In this document: positions 5,172 to 11,927 of the stretch, piece by piece
Position numbering within the stretch: position 1 is the first letter of the stretch
Layout of the letters: every line of letters starts with the position of its first letter
Source of the DNA: DASRHY01 sp046765875
GTDB lineage: Bacteria; Actinomycetota; Actinomycetes; Propionibacteriales; Kribbellaceae
DNA: 20,801 nt
Assembly (NCBI GenBank): GCA_046765875.1
Contig: JBKPSJ010000234.1
Span: forward strand, 1 to 20,801
Reading direction: 5' to 3'
Program-made: the position numbers and the translations under genes
The notes under the pieces: model-generated
Told to the model about the DNA's origin: nothing
Database searches by the model: none
The model's input: the letters and a program-made list of their open reading frames with translations, nothing else

Positions 5172-6753
5172 CCACCTTGCCGGTCGGGTTGCGCGGCAGC
5201 TCGTCGCGGAAGACGACCGAGCGCGGGACCTTGAAACGGGCCAGGTTCTCCCGGACGTAGGACTTCACGTCGTCCTCGGACAAGGTTGCTCCGGGCAACG
5301 GTACGACGTACGCGCGGAGCGCCATCCCGAAGTCCTCGTCGTCCACCCCGACAACAGCCACATCGGCGATGCGGGGGTGTCCGGTGAGCAGTTCCTCGAC
5401 CTCCTGCGGGAAGACGTTCTCACCGCCGGACAGGATCATTTCGTCGTCACGGCCGTCGACGAACAGCCTGCCTTCGGCGTCGAGATGACCCACGTCGCCG
5501 GTGGACATCAGGTGGCCGATCATCTCCTTGGTCCGGCCGTCGGTGTAACCACCGAACAGAGCCGGGCTGTCGACGAAGATCCGCCCGGTCTGGCCGGTGG
5601 GCAGCTCGGCGCCCGACTCGTCGAGGATCTTGACCGTGGTGCCGAACGGCGCCCTGCCCGCCGTACCCGGTGCGGCTCGCAGGTCCGCGGGCGTGGCGAT
5701 CGTCGCGTACGCACACTCGGTCGATCCGTACAGGTTGTAGAGCACGTCGCCGAACAGATCCATCACCCGCGCCGCCAGCGCACCCTCGAGCTGCGAGCCC
5801 GCGGTCGCGATGATGCGCAGATCCGGTAGCGCCGGTATGTCCTTGCCGAGGGCAAGCACACGCTTGAGCATCACCGGCACGACTATCGCCGCGGCGATCC
5901 CGTGCTCGGCGAGGTCGTCGAGGAACTGCCGGGGTTCGAAGCGCCGGCGGGTCACCACCGTCGTACCCGTCGCGATCCCGATCAGCGTGGTCAGCATGCC
6001 CCACGCGTGGAACATCGGCGGCGCGACGTACATCGGCCCATCGCTGCGGAACGGGATCTTCGACAACAGCCCGCCCGGGATCGTCAGCGACCTCGGCTGC
6101 GGCCTGGGCGCGCCCTTCGGGGTGCCGGTCGTCCCGCTGGTCAGCAGGATCAGCCCGCCCGGACTCGACGGCGGCCGGAGCAGCCGATCGCTTCCGTCGC
6201 CGATCAACTCGTCCAGCGTCGTCTCGGAGGCGTCACCGTCGGTCCAGGCGAGATACCGGCCGCGCGGGGCCGGTACGCCGGACAGCACGCCGGCGAACTC
6301 CTCGTCGTACACGAGGATGTCGACGCCCTCGCGCTCGCAGACCGCGGCGGCCTGCGGCCCGGCAAAGTCGGTGTTGATGTACAGCGCCCGCGCGCCGAGC
6401 TTGGTCGTGGCCATCGTGACGTCGAGGGCGCCGCGGTGGTTGCGGCACAGGACGCCGATCCGGCTGTCCTCGCCGAGACCATCGGCCCGCCACGCGTTCG
6501 CCAGCGCGGTCGAGCGGCGATCGAGCTCGGCGAAGGTCAGCGAGCCGCGTTCGTCGATCAGGCCCGGCTTGCCCGGCCGGCTCAGCGCCGAACTCGCGAG
6601 TCCGCCGCCGACCGGTCCGAGCTTCTGGAACGCCTGCAGCCTGGCCGCCGTTCGCAATGGCGACTCGACGTGCAGCACACCGGCCCTGGCGACCTGCCGG
6701 ACCGCGTCGAGCTCGGTCAGTGCCCGCCGCGGAACCCTGAGCAGGTCCCGCAT
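5152..6753 (-). CDS. Acyl-CoA ligase / AMP-binding enzyme
   Basis: This 533-residue member of the ANL superfamily activates a carboxylic acid as acyl-AMP and then forms the CoA thioester. Motifs in order: the P-loop LTSGTTGTPKG (204-214), YGSTE (342-346), STGDVGHLD (417-425), GGEN (443-446) and PTGKVVKR with catalytic Lys526. The arrangement is that of fatty-acyl-CoA synthetases (FadD-like); chain length cannot be read from sequence. The ATG (6751-6753) overlaps the asd stop codon by one base (TGATG), so it is the last, translationally coupled gene of the ask-asd operon. Its end overlaps the convergent PhaC-like gene by 20 bp, so the two transcripts would be antisense at their tails. Confidence 0.9.
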   Translation of the reverse strand: MRDLLRVPRRALTELDAVRQVARAGVLHVESPLRTAARLQAFQKLGPVGGGLASSALSRPGKPGLIDERGSLTFAELDRRSTALANAWRADGLGEDSRIGVLCRNHRGALDVTMATTKLGARALYINTDFAGPQAAAVCEREGVDILVYDEEFAGVLSGVPAPRGRYLAWTDGDASETTLDELIGDGSDRLLRPPSSPGGLILLTSGTTGTPKGAPRPQPRSLTIPGGLLSKIPFRSDGPMYVAPPMFHAWGMLTTLIGIATGTTVVTRRRFEPRQFLDDLAEHGIAAAIVVPVMLKRVLALGKDIPALPDLRIIATAGSQLEGALAARVMDLFGDVLYNLYGSTECAYATIATPADLRAAPGTAGRAPFGTTVKILDESGAELPTGQTGRIFVDSPALFGGYTDGRTKEMIGHLMSTGDVGHLDAEGRLFVDGRDDEMILSGGENVFPQEVEELLTGHPRIADVAVVGVDDEDFGMALRAYVVPLPGATLSEDDVKSYVRENLARFKVPRSVVFRDELPRNPTGKVVKRQLS

Positions 6754-7850
6754 CAGCCCGCGGCGCCTGCCGTCGGGACGGATCGCGTAGCCGTGATGTC
6801 CTTCGCGATCAGCTCGGCGATCTGCGCGGTGTTCAGCGCGGCGCCCTTGCGCAGGTTGTCGCCGCAGACGAACAGGTCGAGGGCCTGTGGGTCGTCCAGC
6901 GACTTACGGATCCGGCCGACCCAGGTCGGGTCGGTTCCGACCACGTCGGCCGGCGTCGGGAACTCCGCTTCCGCCGGGTTGTCGAACAGCAGCACGCCCG
7001 GCGCATCCCGGAGCACCTCGCGCACCTCGTCTACGTACACCTCGCGCCCGAACCGCGCGTGCACCGACAGCGAGTGCGTCGTGATCACCGGAACCCGGAC
7101 ACAGGTCGCGGAGACCTTCAGGTTCGGCAGGCCGAGGATCTTTCGGGACTCGTTGCGGACCTTCAGCTCTTCGGAGGTCCAGCCGTCGTCGCGCAACGAG
7201 CCGGCCCAGGGTACGACGTTGAGCGCCAGCGGAGCGGGGAACGGTCCGAGGTCGTCGCCGACCACCCGGCGGACGTCGCCCGGCGTGCTGCCGAGTTCGC
7301 GGTTGCCGGCCACCTTGGCGATCTGGTCGTACAGGGTGTCGATGCCGGCCTGCCCCGCACCCGACGCGGCCTGATACGACGCCACCGTGAGCTCCTCCAA
7401 CTCGTACCGGTGGTGCAGGGCGCCCATCGCCACGATCATCGACAGCGTCGTGCAGTTCGGGTTCGACACGATGCCGAGCGGGCGGTAGCGGGCCGCCTCG
7501 GCGTTGACCTCCGGCACCACCAGCGGCACGTCCTCGTCCATTCGGAACGCCCCGGAGTTGTCGACCACGACTGCGCCGCGCGACACCGCGATGGGCGCCC
7601 AGATCGACGAGACCTGGTGCGGTACGTCGAACATCGCGACGTCGACGCCGTCGAACGCCTCGGGGCTGACGGCGACGACCTCGACCTCCTCGCCACGCAC
7701 CTTGAGGGTCTTGCCGGCCGAGCGCTCGGAGGCGAGCAGCCTGATCTCGCCCCAGACGTTCTCGCGGGTGGACAGCAGATGCAGCATGACGGTGCCGACG
7801 GCACCAGTCGCTCCGAAGACGGCGAGAGTGGGCAGGTCGTGCCCGATCAT
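6753..7850 (-). CDS. asd: Aspartate-semialdehyde dehydrogenase
   Basis: The enzyme reduces aspartyl phosphate to aspartate-4-semialdehyde with NADPH, the step before the branch to lysine/diaminopimelate, threonine and methionine. The 365-residue protein has the Rossmann loop FGATGAVG (12-19), VVVDNSGAFRMD (94-105), the catalytic SNPNCTT with Cys133, and the SGAGQAG loop (163-169) of the family. The ATG overlaps the aspartate-kinase stop codon (ATGA, 7847-7850), and its TGA overlaps the start of the acyl-CoA ligase. Length and motifs are normal. Many actinobacteria carry a second asd elsewhere; this copy is the one paired with aspartate kinase. Confidence 0.95.
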   Translation of the reverse strand: MIGHDLPTLAVFGATGAVGTVMLHLLSTRENVWGEIRLLASERSAGKTLKVRGEEVEVVAVSPEAFDGVDVAMFDVPHQVSSIWAPIAVSRGAVVVDNSGAFRMDEDVPLVVPEVNAEAARYRPLGIVSNPNCTTLSMIVAMGALHHRYELEELTVASYQAASGAGQAGIDTLYDQIAKVAGNRELGSTPGDVRRVVGDDLGPFPAPLALNVVPWAGSLRDDGWTSEELKVRNESRKILGLPNLKVSATCVRVPVITTHSLSVHARFGREVYVDEVREVLRDAPGVLLFDNPAEAEFPTPADVVGTDPTWVGRIRKSLDDPQALDLFVCGDNLRKGAALNTAQIAELIAKDITATRSVPTAGAAG

Positions 7851-8368
7851 CGTCCGGTCCCGCCGTAGACGACCGCCTCGGTGTGCTCGTCGTCGAGCCC
7901 GAACGCGGTGTGCGCAGCCTGGACCGCGGCATCGACCGCGTTCTCGTCGACGATCACCGAGATCCGGATCTCCGAAGTCGAGATCATCTCGATGTTCACC
8001 CCGGCGTCGGCCAGGGCGGAGAAGAACCGCGCCGACACACCCGGGTGCGAGCGCATGCCCGCCCCGATCACCGAGACCTTGCCGATCTGGTCGTCGTACA
8101 GCAGTTGTTCATAGCCGACCTCGTCCTTGAGCCGGGCGAGCGCCGTCATCGCGGTCGCGCCGTCACTGCGGGGCAGCGTGAACGAGATGTCGGTGCGGTT
8201 GGTCGCGACCGCGGAGATGTTCTGGACGATCATGTCGATGTTCGTGTCGGCCTCGGCGACGGTCTGGAAGATCCGCGCCGCCTCGCCGACCTTGTCCGGC
8301 ACTCCGACAACGGTGATCTTCGCCTCGCTGCGGTCATGCGCGACACCGGAGATGATCGCCTGTTCCAT
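7847..8368 (-). CDS. Aspartate kinase beta subunit from an internal in-frame start
   Basis: ATG at 8366-8368 (residue 252 of the alpha subunit) begins MEQAIISGVAHDRSEAKIT. This aligns with the known internal LysC-beta start of corynebacteria and mycobacteria. AAGGG at 8376-8380 stands 7 nt upstream. The 173-residue product consists of the ACT regulatory domains and would form the alpha2-beta2 enzyme. Known in the family; here supported by the ribosome-binding site and inferred otherwise. Confidence 0.65.
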   Translation of the reverse strand: MEQAIISGVAHDRSEAKITVVGVPDKVGEAARIFQTVAEADTNIDMIVQNISAVATNRTDISFTLPRSDGATAMTALARLKDEVGYEQLLYDDQIGKVSVIGAGMRSHPGVSARFFSALADAGVNIEMISTSEIRISVIVDENAVDAAVQAAHTAFGLDDEHTEAVVYGGTGR

Positions 8369-9121
8369 ATCGCTGCCCTTCAGTTCCTTGCGGTCGACGA
8401 CCCACGTGCCCTCCTTCTGGGAGAACGACGAACGCACGTGGACCGGCACGTTGTAGCGGCGGGCGTACTCGACGCAACGCAGGTGTAGCACCTTCGCGCC
8501 ACACGCCGCCATCTCCAGCATCTCCTCGTAGGAGATCATCGGGATCTGCCGCGCGGCCTTGACGATTCGCGGGTCGGCGGTGAACACGCCGTCCACATCG
8601 GTGTAGATCTCGCACATGTCGGCCTGCACCGCGGCCGCCAGCGCGACCGCGGTGGTGTCGGAAGCGCCGCGGCCGAGAGTAGTGACGTCCTTGGTGTCCT
8701 GCGCGACGCCCTGGAAGCCGGCGACGATCGCGACATGCCCCTTGTCCAGCGCGTCGGTGATCCGGCTCGGGGTGATGTCGATGATCCGGGCGTCGCCGTG
8801 CCGGGCCGTGGTGATCACGCCGGCCTGGCTGCCGGTGAACGAACGGGCGCTGTACCCGAGGTTCGCGATCGCCATCGCCAGCAGTGCGGCGCTGATCCGC
8901 TCGCCCGATGTCAGCAGCATGTCCAGCTCGCGCGGCGGCGGCAGCGGTGAGACCTGCTTGGCCAGATCCATCAGCTCGTCGGTGGTGTCACCCATCGCCG
9001 AGATCACCACGACGACGACGTTGCCGGCCTTCCTGGTGGCAACGATCCGCTGTGCGACACGCTTGATCGAATCGGCGTCAGCGACGGACGAACCGCCGTA
9101 CTTTTGCACGACGCGACCCAC
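7847..9121 (-). CDS. lysC: Aspartate kinase (alpha subunit, full length)
   Basis: Aspartate kinase phosphorylates aspartate in the first step of the aspartate family pathway. From GTG 9121 it is 424 residues, close to the roughly 421 of actinobacterial LysC. The start is chosen because VVQKYGGSSV follows and AGGAG (9129-9133) sits 7 nt upstream; the longer frame from 9157 has no such site. Visible motifs are KYGGSSVAD, the TSGER segment, FQGVAQDTKDVTTLGRGASDTTA, YTDVDGVFTADPRIV, and two C-terminal ACT domains (from about residue 265) that bind the lysine/threonine feedback inhibitors. In actinobacteria the gene also encodes a beta subunit from an internal start, described separately. It is the first gene of ask-asd-ligase. 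Confidence 0.95.
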   Translation of the reverse strand: MGRVVQKYGGSSVADADSIKRVAQRIVATRKAGNVVVVVISAMGDTTDELMDLAKQVSPLPPPRELDMLLTSGERISAALLAMAIANLGYSARSFTGSQAGVITTARHGDARIIDITPSRITDALDKGHVAIVAGFQGVAQDTKDVTTLGRGASDTTAVALAAAVQADMCEIYTDVDGVFTADPRIVKAARQIPMISYEEMLEMAACGAKVLHLRCVEYARRYNVPVHVRSSFSQKEGTWVVDRKELKGSDMEQAIISGVAHDRSEAKITVVGVPDKVGEAARIFQTVAEADTNIDMIVQNISAVATNRTDISFTLPRSDGATAMTALARLKDEVGYEQLLYDDQIGKVSVIGAGMRSHPGVSARFFSALADAGVNIEMISTSEIRISVIVDENAVDAAVQAAHTAFGLDDEHTEAVVYGGTGR

Positions 9122-9247
9122 GGGCGGTCTCCTATAACAGTCGTTCAGACGCGGCAAAATCTGCGTGCTTGTTCTAACTTGGACGGGGGTCAGTCTAACG
9201 TTGTTCGCCGCCGATCCGCCGTCGGCCGACCACGTACCGGTCCACCA
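9122..9247 (-). promoter_or_regulatory. Upstream region of the aspartate-kinase operon
   Basis: On the minus strand a TAGACT -10-like box (9192-9197) would give a leader of about 64 nt ending in the AGGAG site (9129-9133). The hexamer GTTAGA occurs twice, at 9173-9178 and 9194-9199, 21 bp apart (two helical turns); one copy overlaps the -10 box. No clear -35 box, terminator or riboswitch fold was seen. The MFS gene upstream ends at 9248 without an obvious terminator. Confidence 0.3.
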
Positions 9248-10480
9248 TCACCCAGCCACTCTGGCCGGTTCGCCGGTCGCGACCTCCTCGGTCTGCGGCT
9301 CCGGACGATGGGGCGGTACGCCGATCATCATCACGGCCGCGACGAGCGTCAGCAGCGACGCGAGGCCCAGTACGTACGGCACGCCGGCGGCCTCGACCAC
9401 CGCTCCCGCCAGCGCGGCTCCAGCCGCGCCGCCGAGCATTGCGAAGCCGTTCATCCAGCCGAACACCTCGGTCCGGACCGAGTCCGGCGTCAGCGCACCC
9501 AGCCGCTCGTACAGCGCACCGACCGCGGGCGCCAGCACCGTTCCGGCGGCGAAGAACGCCACCCCGAGCGCCCACGGCGACCAGGTCGCGGACGCCGCCA
9601 CCGCCATGCCGATCGCGATCAGCACGGCCCGGCGCCAGGCGTACGACGGCCGGCGGCTGTGCAACGTACCCGCCACGAGGCCGCCGGTCAGGCTGCCGGT
9701 CGCCCACACCGTCTCGAGCGCGCCCGCGATCAGCCGGTTACCGTGATCGTCGGCGAAGGCGACGATCGCCAGCGACACTCCCGAGAACGCGGCCACCATC
9801 AGCGCGAACGAGCCGATCAGTGCGATCCGGTGCCGGTGCCACAGCAACTGCCGGACCGTCAGCCTCGATGCGTCACCCTCGGTGGTCGGCAGCGGCGGCG
9901 GCTGCTGCTGTGCGTACCACCACACCGTGACCGCGGCGAACGCGGCCGCGGCCAGCAGGCCCGCCCGCGGGCTCGCGAACGTCACCATCAGCGCGCCCAG
10001 CATCGGCCCGATCACGAACAAGACCTCGACCGCGGAGGCGTCCAGCGCGTATGCCGTACGCAGCCTACGGCCGGACACCATCCGCGGCCACGCGGCGCGC
10101 GCGGTGGACGACACCGGCGGCAACACCACACCGGCGATCAGCGACACGGCCGGGAGGATCCGGTACCAGTCGTCCGGCATCGCCGTGAGCAGCGCGACGA
10201 AGACGCTCCAGCCGAAGCCGGTCACGACCAGCACCCGGCGGGCACCGCGGCGGTCGGCGACCCTTGACCACCAGGGCGCGCCGAGCGCGGTCCCGATCGA
10301 GTACGCCGCGGCGACCACGCCGGCCCAGCCGAACCCGCCGCTCGCGTCCTTCGCCAGGAACGACAGCGGGATCATGATGGCGACGTTGGGCAGCCGGGCG
10401 AGGAGTCCCCCGATCAACAGCGAGGGAACCCCGAGAGTCCTCCAGAAGGCGCGGTAGGCCGACAGGTCCATACCCGGCAT
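9248..10480 (-). CDS. MFS transporter, about 12 membrane segments
   Basis: The 410-residue membrane protein shows alternating hydrophobic segments across its whole length, a motif-A-like loop SRVADRRGARR after the second segment, and a hydrophilic central loop (QQQPPPLPTTEGDAS) dividing two six-helix halves. The C-terminal tail is short and polar. It is a proton-coupled exporter or permease of the major facilitator superfamily with unknown substrate. The ATG at 10480 is preceded by AGGA (10485-10488) at a rather short 4 nt; ATG 10471 is the alternative. It is divergent from dinB across a 57-bp gap that holds a LexA box, so it may share SOS control. A minus-strand TACCAT (10521-10526) may be its -10 box. 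Confidence 0.85.
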   Translation of the reverse strand: MPGMDLSAYRAFWRTLGVPSLLIGGLLARLPNVAIMIPLSFLAKDASGGFGWAGVVAAAYSIGTALGAPWWSRVADRRGARRVLVVTGFGWSVFVALLTAMPDDWYRILPAVSLIAGVVLPPVSSTARAAWPRMVSGRRLRTAYALDASAVEVLFVIGPMLGALMVTFASPRAGLLAAAAFAAVTVWWYAQQQPPPLPTTEGDASRLTVRQLLWHRHRIALIGSFALMVAAFSGVSLAIVAFADDHGNRLIAGALETVWATGSLTGGLVAGTLHSRRPSYAWRRAVLIAIGMAVAASATWSPWALGVAFFAAGTVLAPAVGALYERLGALTPDSVRTEVFGWMNGFAMLGGAAGAALAGAVVEAAGVPYVLGLASLLTLVAAVMMIGVPPHRPEPQTEEVATGEPARVAG

Positions 10481-10530
10481 TGTGTCCTGTCGCACCGACA
10501 ATGGCAGGCGGTTTTCGTCGATGGTATATG

Positions 10531-10544
10531 CGAACATATGTTCG
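10531..10544. promoter_or_regulatory. LexA (SOS) box
   Basis: CGAACATATGTTCG is a perfect 14-bp palindrome matching the Gram-positive/actinobacterial LexA consensus CGAAC-N4-GTTCG. It overlaps the start of dinB, a classic SOS gene, and lies 51 bp from the divergent MFS start. A TATATG -10-like box (10525-10530) directly abuts it, so LexA would cover the start site of transcription. Confidence 0.85.
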
Positions 10545-11743
10545 TGGCCTCGGTGAGTGCGGGCGCGACCATCCTGCATGCCGATCTGGACGCCTTCTAC
10601 GCGTCGGTCGAGCAGCGCGACGACCCGCGCCTGCGCGGCCGGCCGGTGATCGTCGGCGGTGGTGTCGTGCTCGCCGCAAGCTACGAGGCGAAGGCGTACG
10701 GCGTCCGCACGGCGATGGGCGGCAAGCAGGCCCGCATCCTGTGCCCGCAGGCGATCGTGGTGCCCGCCCGTTTTTCGGCGTACAGCGACGCCAGCAAGGC
10801 GGTTTTCGAGATCTTCAACGACACCACCCCGCTGGTGGAGGGCCTGTCCATCGACGAGGCGTTCCTCGACGTCGGCGGCCTGCGCCGGATCTCCGGTACG
10901 CCGATGGCGATCGCGGACCGGCTGCGGAACAGGGTTCGCGACGAGGTCGGGCTGGCGATCACGGTCGGGGTCGCGCGGACCAAGTTCCTCGCCAAGGTCG
11001 CCAGCGGTGTGGCCAAGCCGGACGGCCTCCTGGTCGTACCGCCGGACCGCGAGCTCGACTTCCTGCACGCCCTGCCGGTCACCCGGCTGTGGGGTGTCGG
11101 CGAGGTGACCGCGGAGAAGCTGGGACGGCGCGGCCTCACGACCGTCGGCGACGTGGCCCGGCTCCAACCTGGAGCGCTGATCGCGATGCTCGGCAAGGCC
11201 TCCGGCCGGCAACTGCACGCGCTCGCGCACAACCGCGACCCGCGGCCGGTCCAGGTCGGCAAGCGACGCGGGTCGATCGGCTCGCAGCACGCGCTCGGCC
11301 GGTCCCGGAAGACGACCGCCGAGATCGACGCGATCGTCATCGGCATCGTCGACCGGGTCACCCGGCGGATGCGCGCCGCCTCCCGGGTGGGTCGGACCGT
11401 GACGCTCCGGCTCCGGTACGACGACTTCCGCCGCGCGACCCGGTCCCACACCCTGCAGGAGCCGACTGCGCAGACCGCGGTGGTGCTGGCCGCGGTGCGT
11501 GCCTTGGTCCAGCGAGAGCTCCCGGTGATCGCAGACCGCGGCCTGACGCTGGTGGGCGTCTCGGTCGGCAACCTGGAGAACTACGAGAGCACCCAACTCT
11601 CGCTGCCGTACGACCGGCACGACCTCACCGCCCTGGACGGAGCGGTCGACCACGTCCACGACAAGTTCGGCATCAAGTCGCTGACCCGTGGCGTACTGCT
11701 CGGCAAGGACACCGGCATGCAGATGCCCATGCTCCCCGACTAG
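10538..11743 (+). CDS. dinB: DNA polymerase IV (Y-family translesion polymerase)
   Basis: Low-fidelity polymerase for translesion synthesis. The 401-residue protein has the palm motif HADLDAFYASVEQ (14-26, metal ligand Asp16), SIDEAFLDV (104-112, Asp106 and Glu107), a helix-hairpin-helix region LWGVGEVTAEKLGRRGL, and a little-finger domain. Near the C-terminus QLSLPY resembles the beta-clamp binding motif, so the enzyme probably works at the sliding clamp. The ATG at 10538 lies inside the LexA box and 7 nt after TATATG, consistent with a leaderless mRNA; in-frame GTGs at 10544 and 10553 are alternatives that would leave the box upstream. Damage-inducible control by LexA is well supported by the box. 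Confidence 0.95.
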   Translation: MFVASVSAGATILHADLDAFYASVEQRDDPRLRGRPVIVGGGVVLAASYEAKAYGVRTAMGGKQARILCPQAIVVPARFSAYSDASKAVFEIFNDTTPLVEGLSIDEAFLDVGGLRRISGTPMAIADRLRNRVRDEVGLAITVGVARTKFLAKVASGVAKPDGLLVVPPDRELDFLHALPVTRLWGVGEVTAEKLGRRGLTTVGDVARLQPGALIAMLGKASGRQLHALAHNRDPRPVQVGKRRGSIGSQHALGRSRKTTAEIDAIVIGIVDRVTRRMRAASRVGRTVTLRLRYDDFRRATRSHTLQEPTAQTAVVLAAVRALVQRELPVIADRGLTLVGVSVGNLENYESTQLSLPYDRHDLTALDGAVDHVHDKFGIKSLTRGVLLGKDTGMQMPMLPD

Positions 11744-11771
11744 TGCGGGCCTGGTTCTGGGTTCACGCGGC

Positions 11772-11817
11772 CTGTTGTGGGTTCCCACCGCGCATGAGGC
11801 GTGCCAACCCACAACAG
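11772..11817. repeat. Perfect 12-bp inverted repeat downstream of dinB
   Basis: CTGTTGTGGGTT (11772-11783) and AACCCACAACAG (11806-11817) form a perfect stem around a 22-nt loop. It starts 28 nt after the dinB stop and lacks a T-tract. The sub-arm GGGTTCCC (11779-11786) can instead pair with GGGAACCC (11823-11830), and a related GGGTTC unit lies just upstream (11759-11764). It may be a terminator or a member of a dispersed intergenic palindrome family. Confidence 0.6.
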
Positions 11818-11863
11818 AGTGCGGGAACCCCCGATCCCGCGCGGGCGCGTCCGGGGCGTACGG

Positions 11864-11899
11864 GCAAGCCCCACGGCGTAGATCGCCGTGAGGGCTTGC
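11864..11899. terminator. Strong hairpin between convergent dinB and DHA2 exporter genes
   Basis: GCAAGCCCCACGGCG (11864-11878) pairs with CGCCGTGAGGGCTTGC (11884-11899) around a 5-nt loop, with a single bulged base in a 15-bp stem. It ends 28 nt beyond the stop of the minus-strand MFS exporter and 120 nt beyond dinB. There is no U-tract, as is common for actinobacterial terminators. It probably serves the exporter, or both genes. Confidence 0.65.
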
Positions 11900-11927
11900 G
11901 GATGTGATGTGCGTCGATGCGCTGGGG

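Noticed and set aside
10481..11812. N-terminal extension of the MFS transporter frame running antisense through dinB
   Set aside because: The extension has the composition of antisense dinB; membrane-protein sequence begins only near 10480, where a ribosome-binding-like AGGA is present.
11836..11845. Perfect palindrome CCCGCGCGGG
   Set aside because: Ten bases of pure G/C are expected by chance in DNA of this composition, and it lies between two better hairpins.
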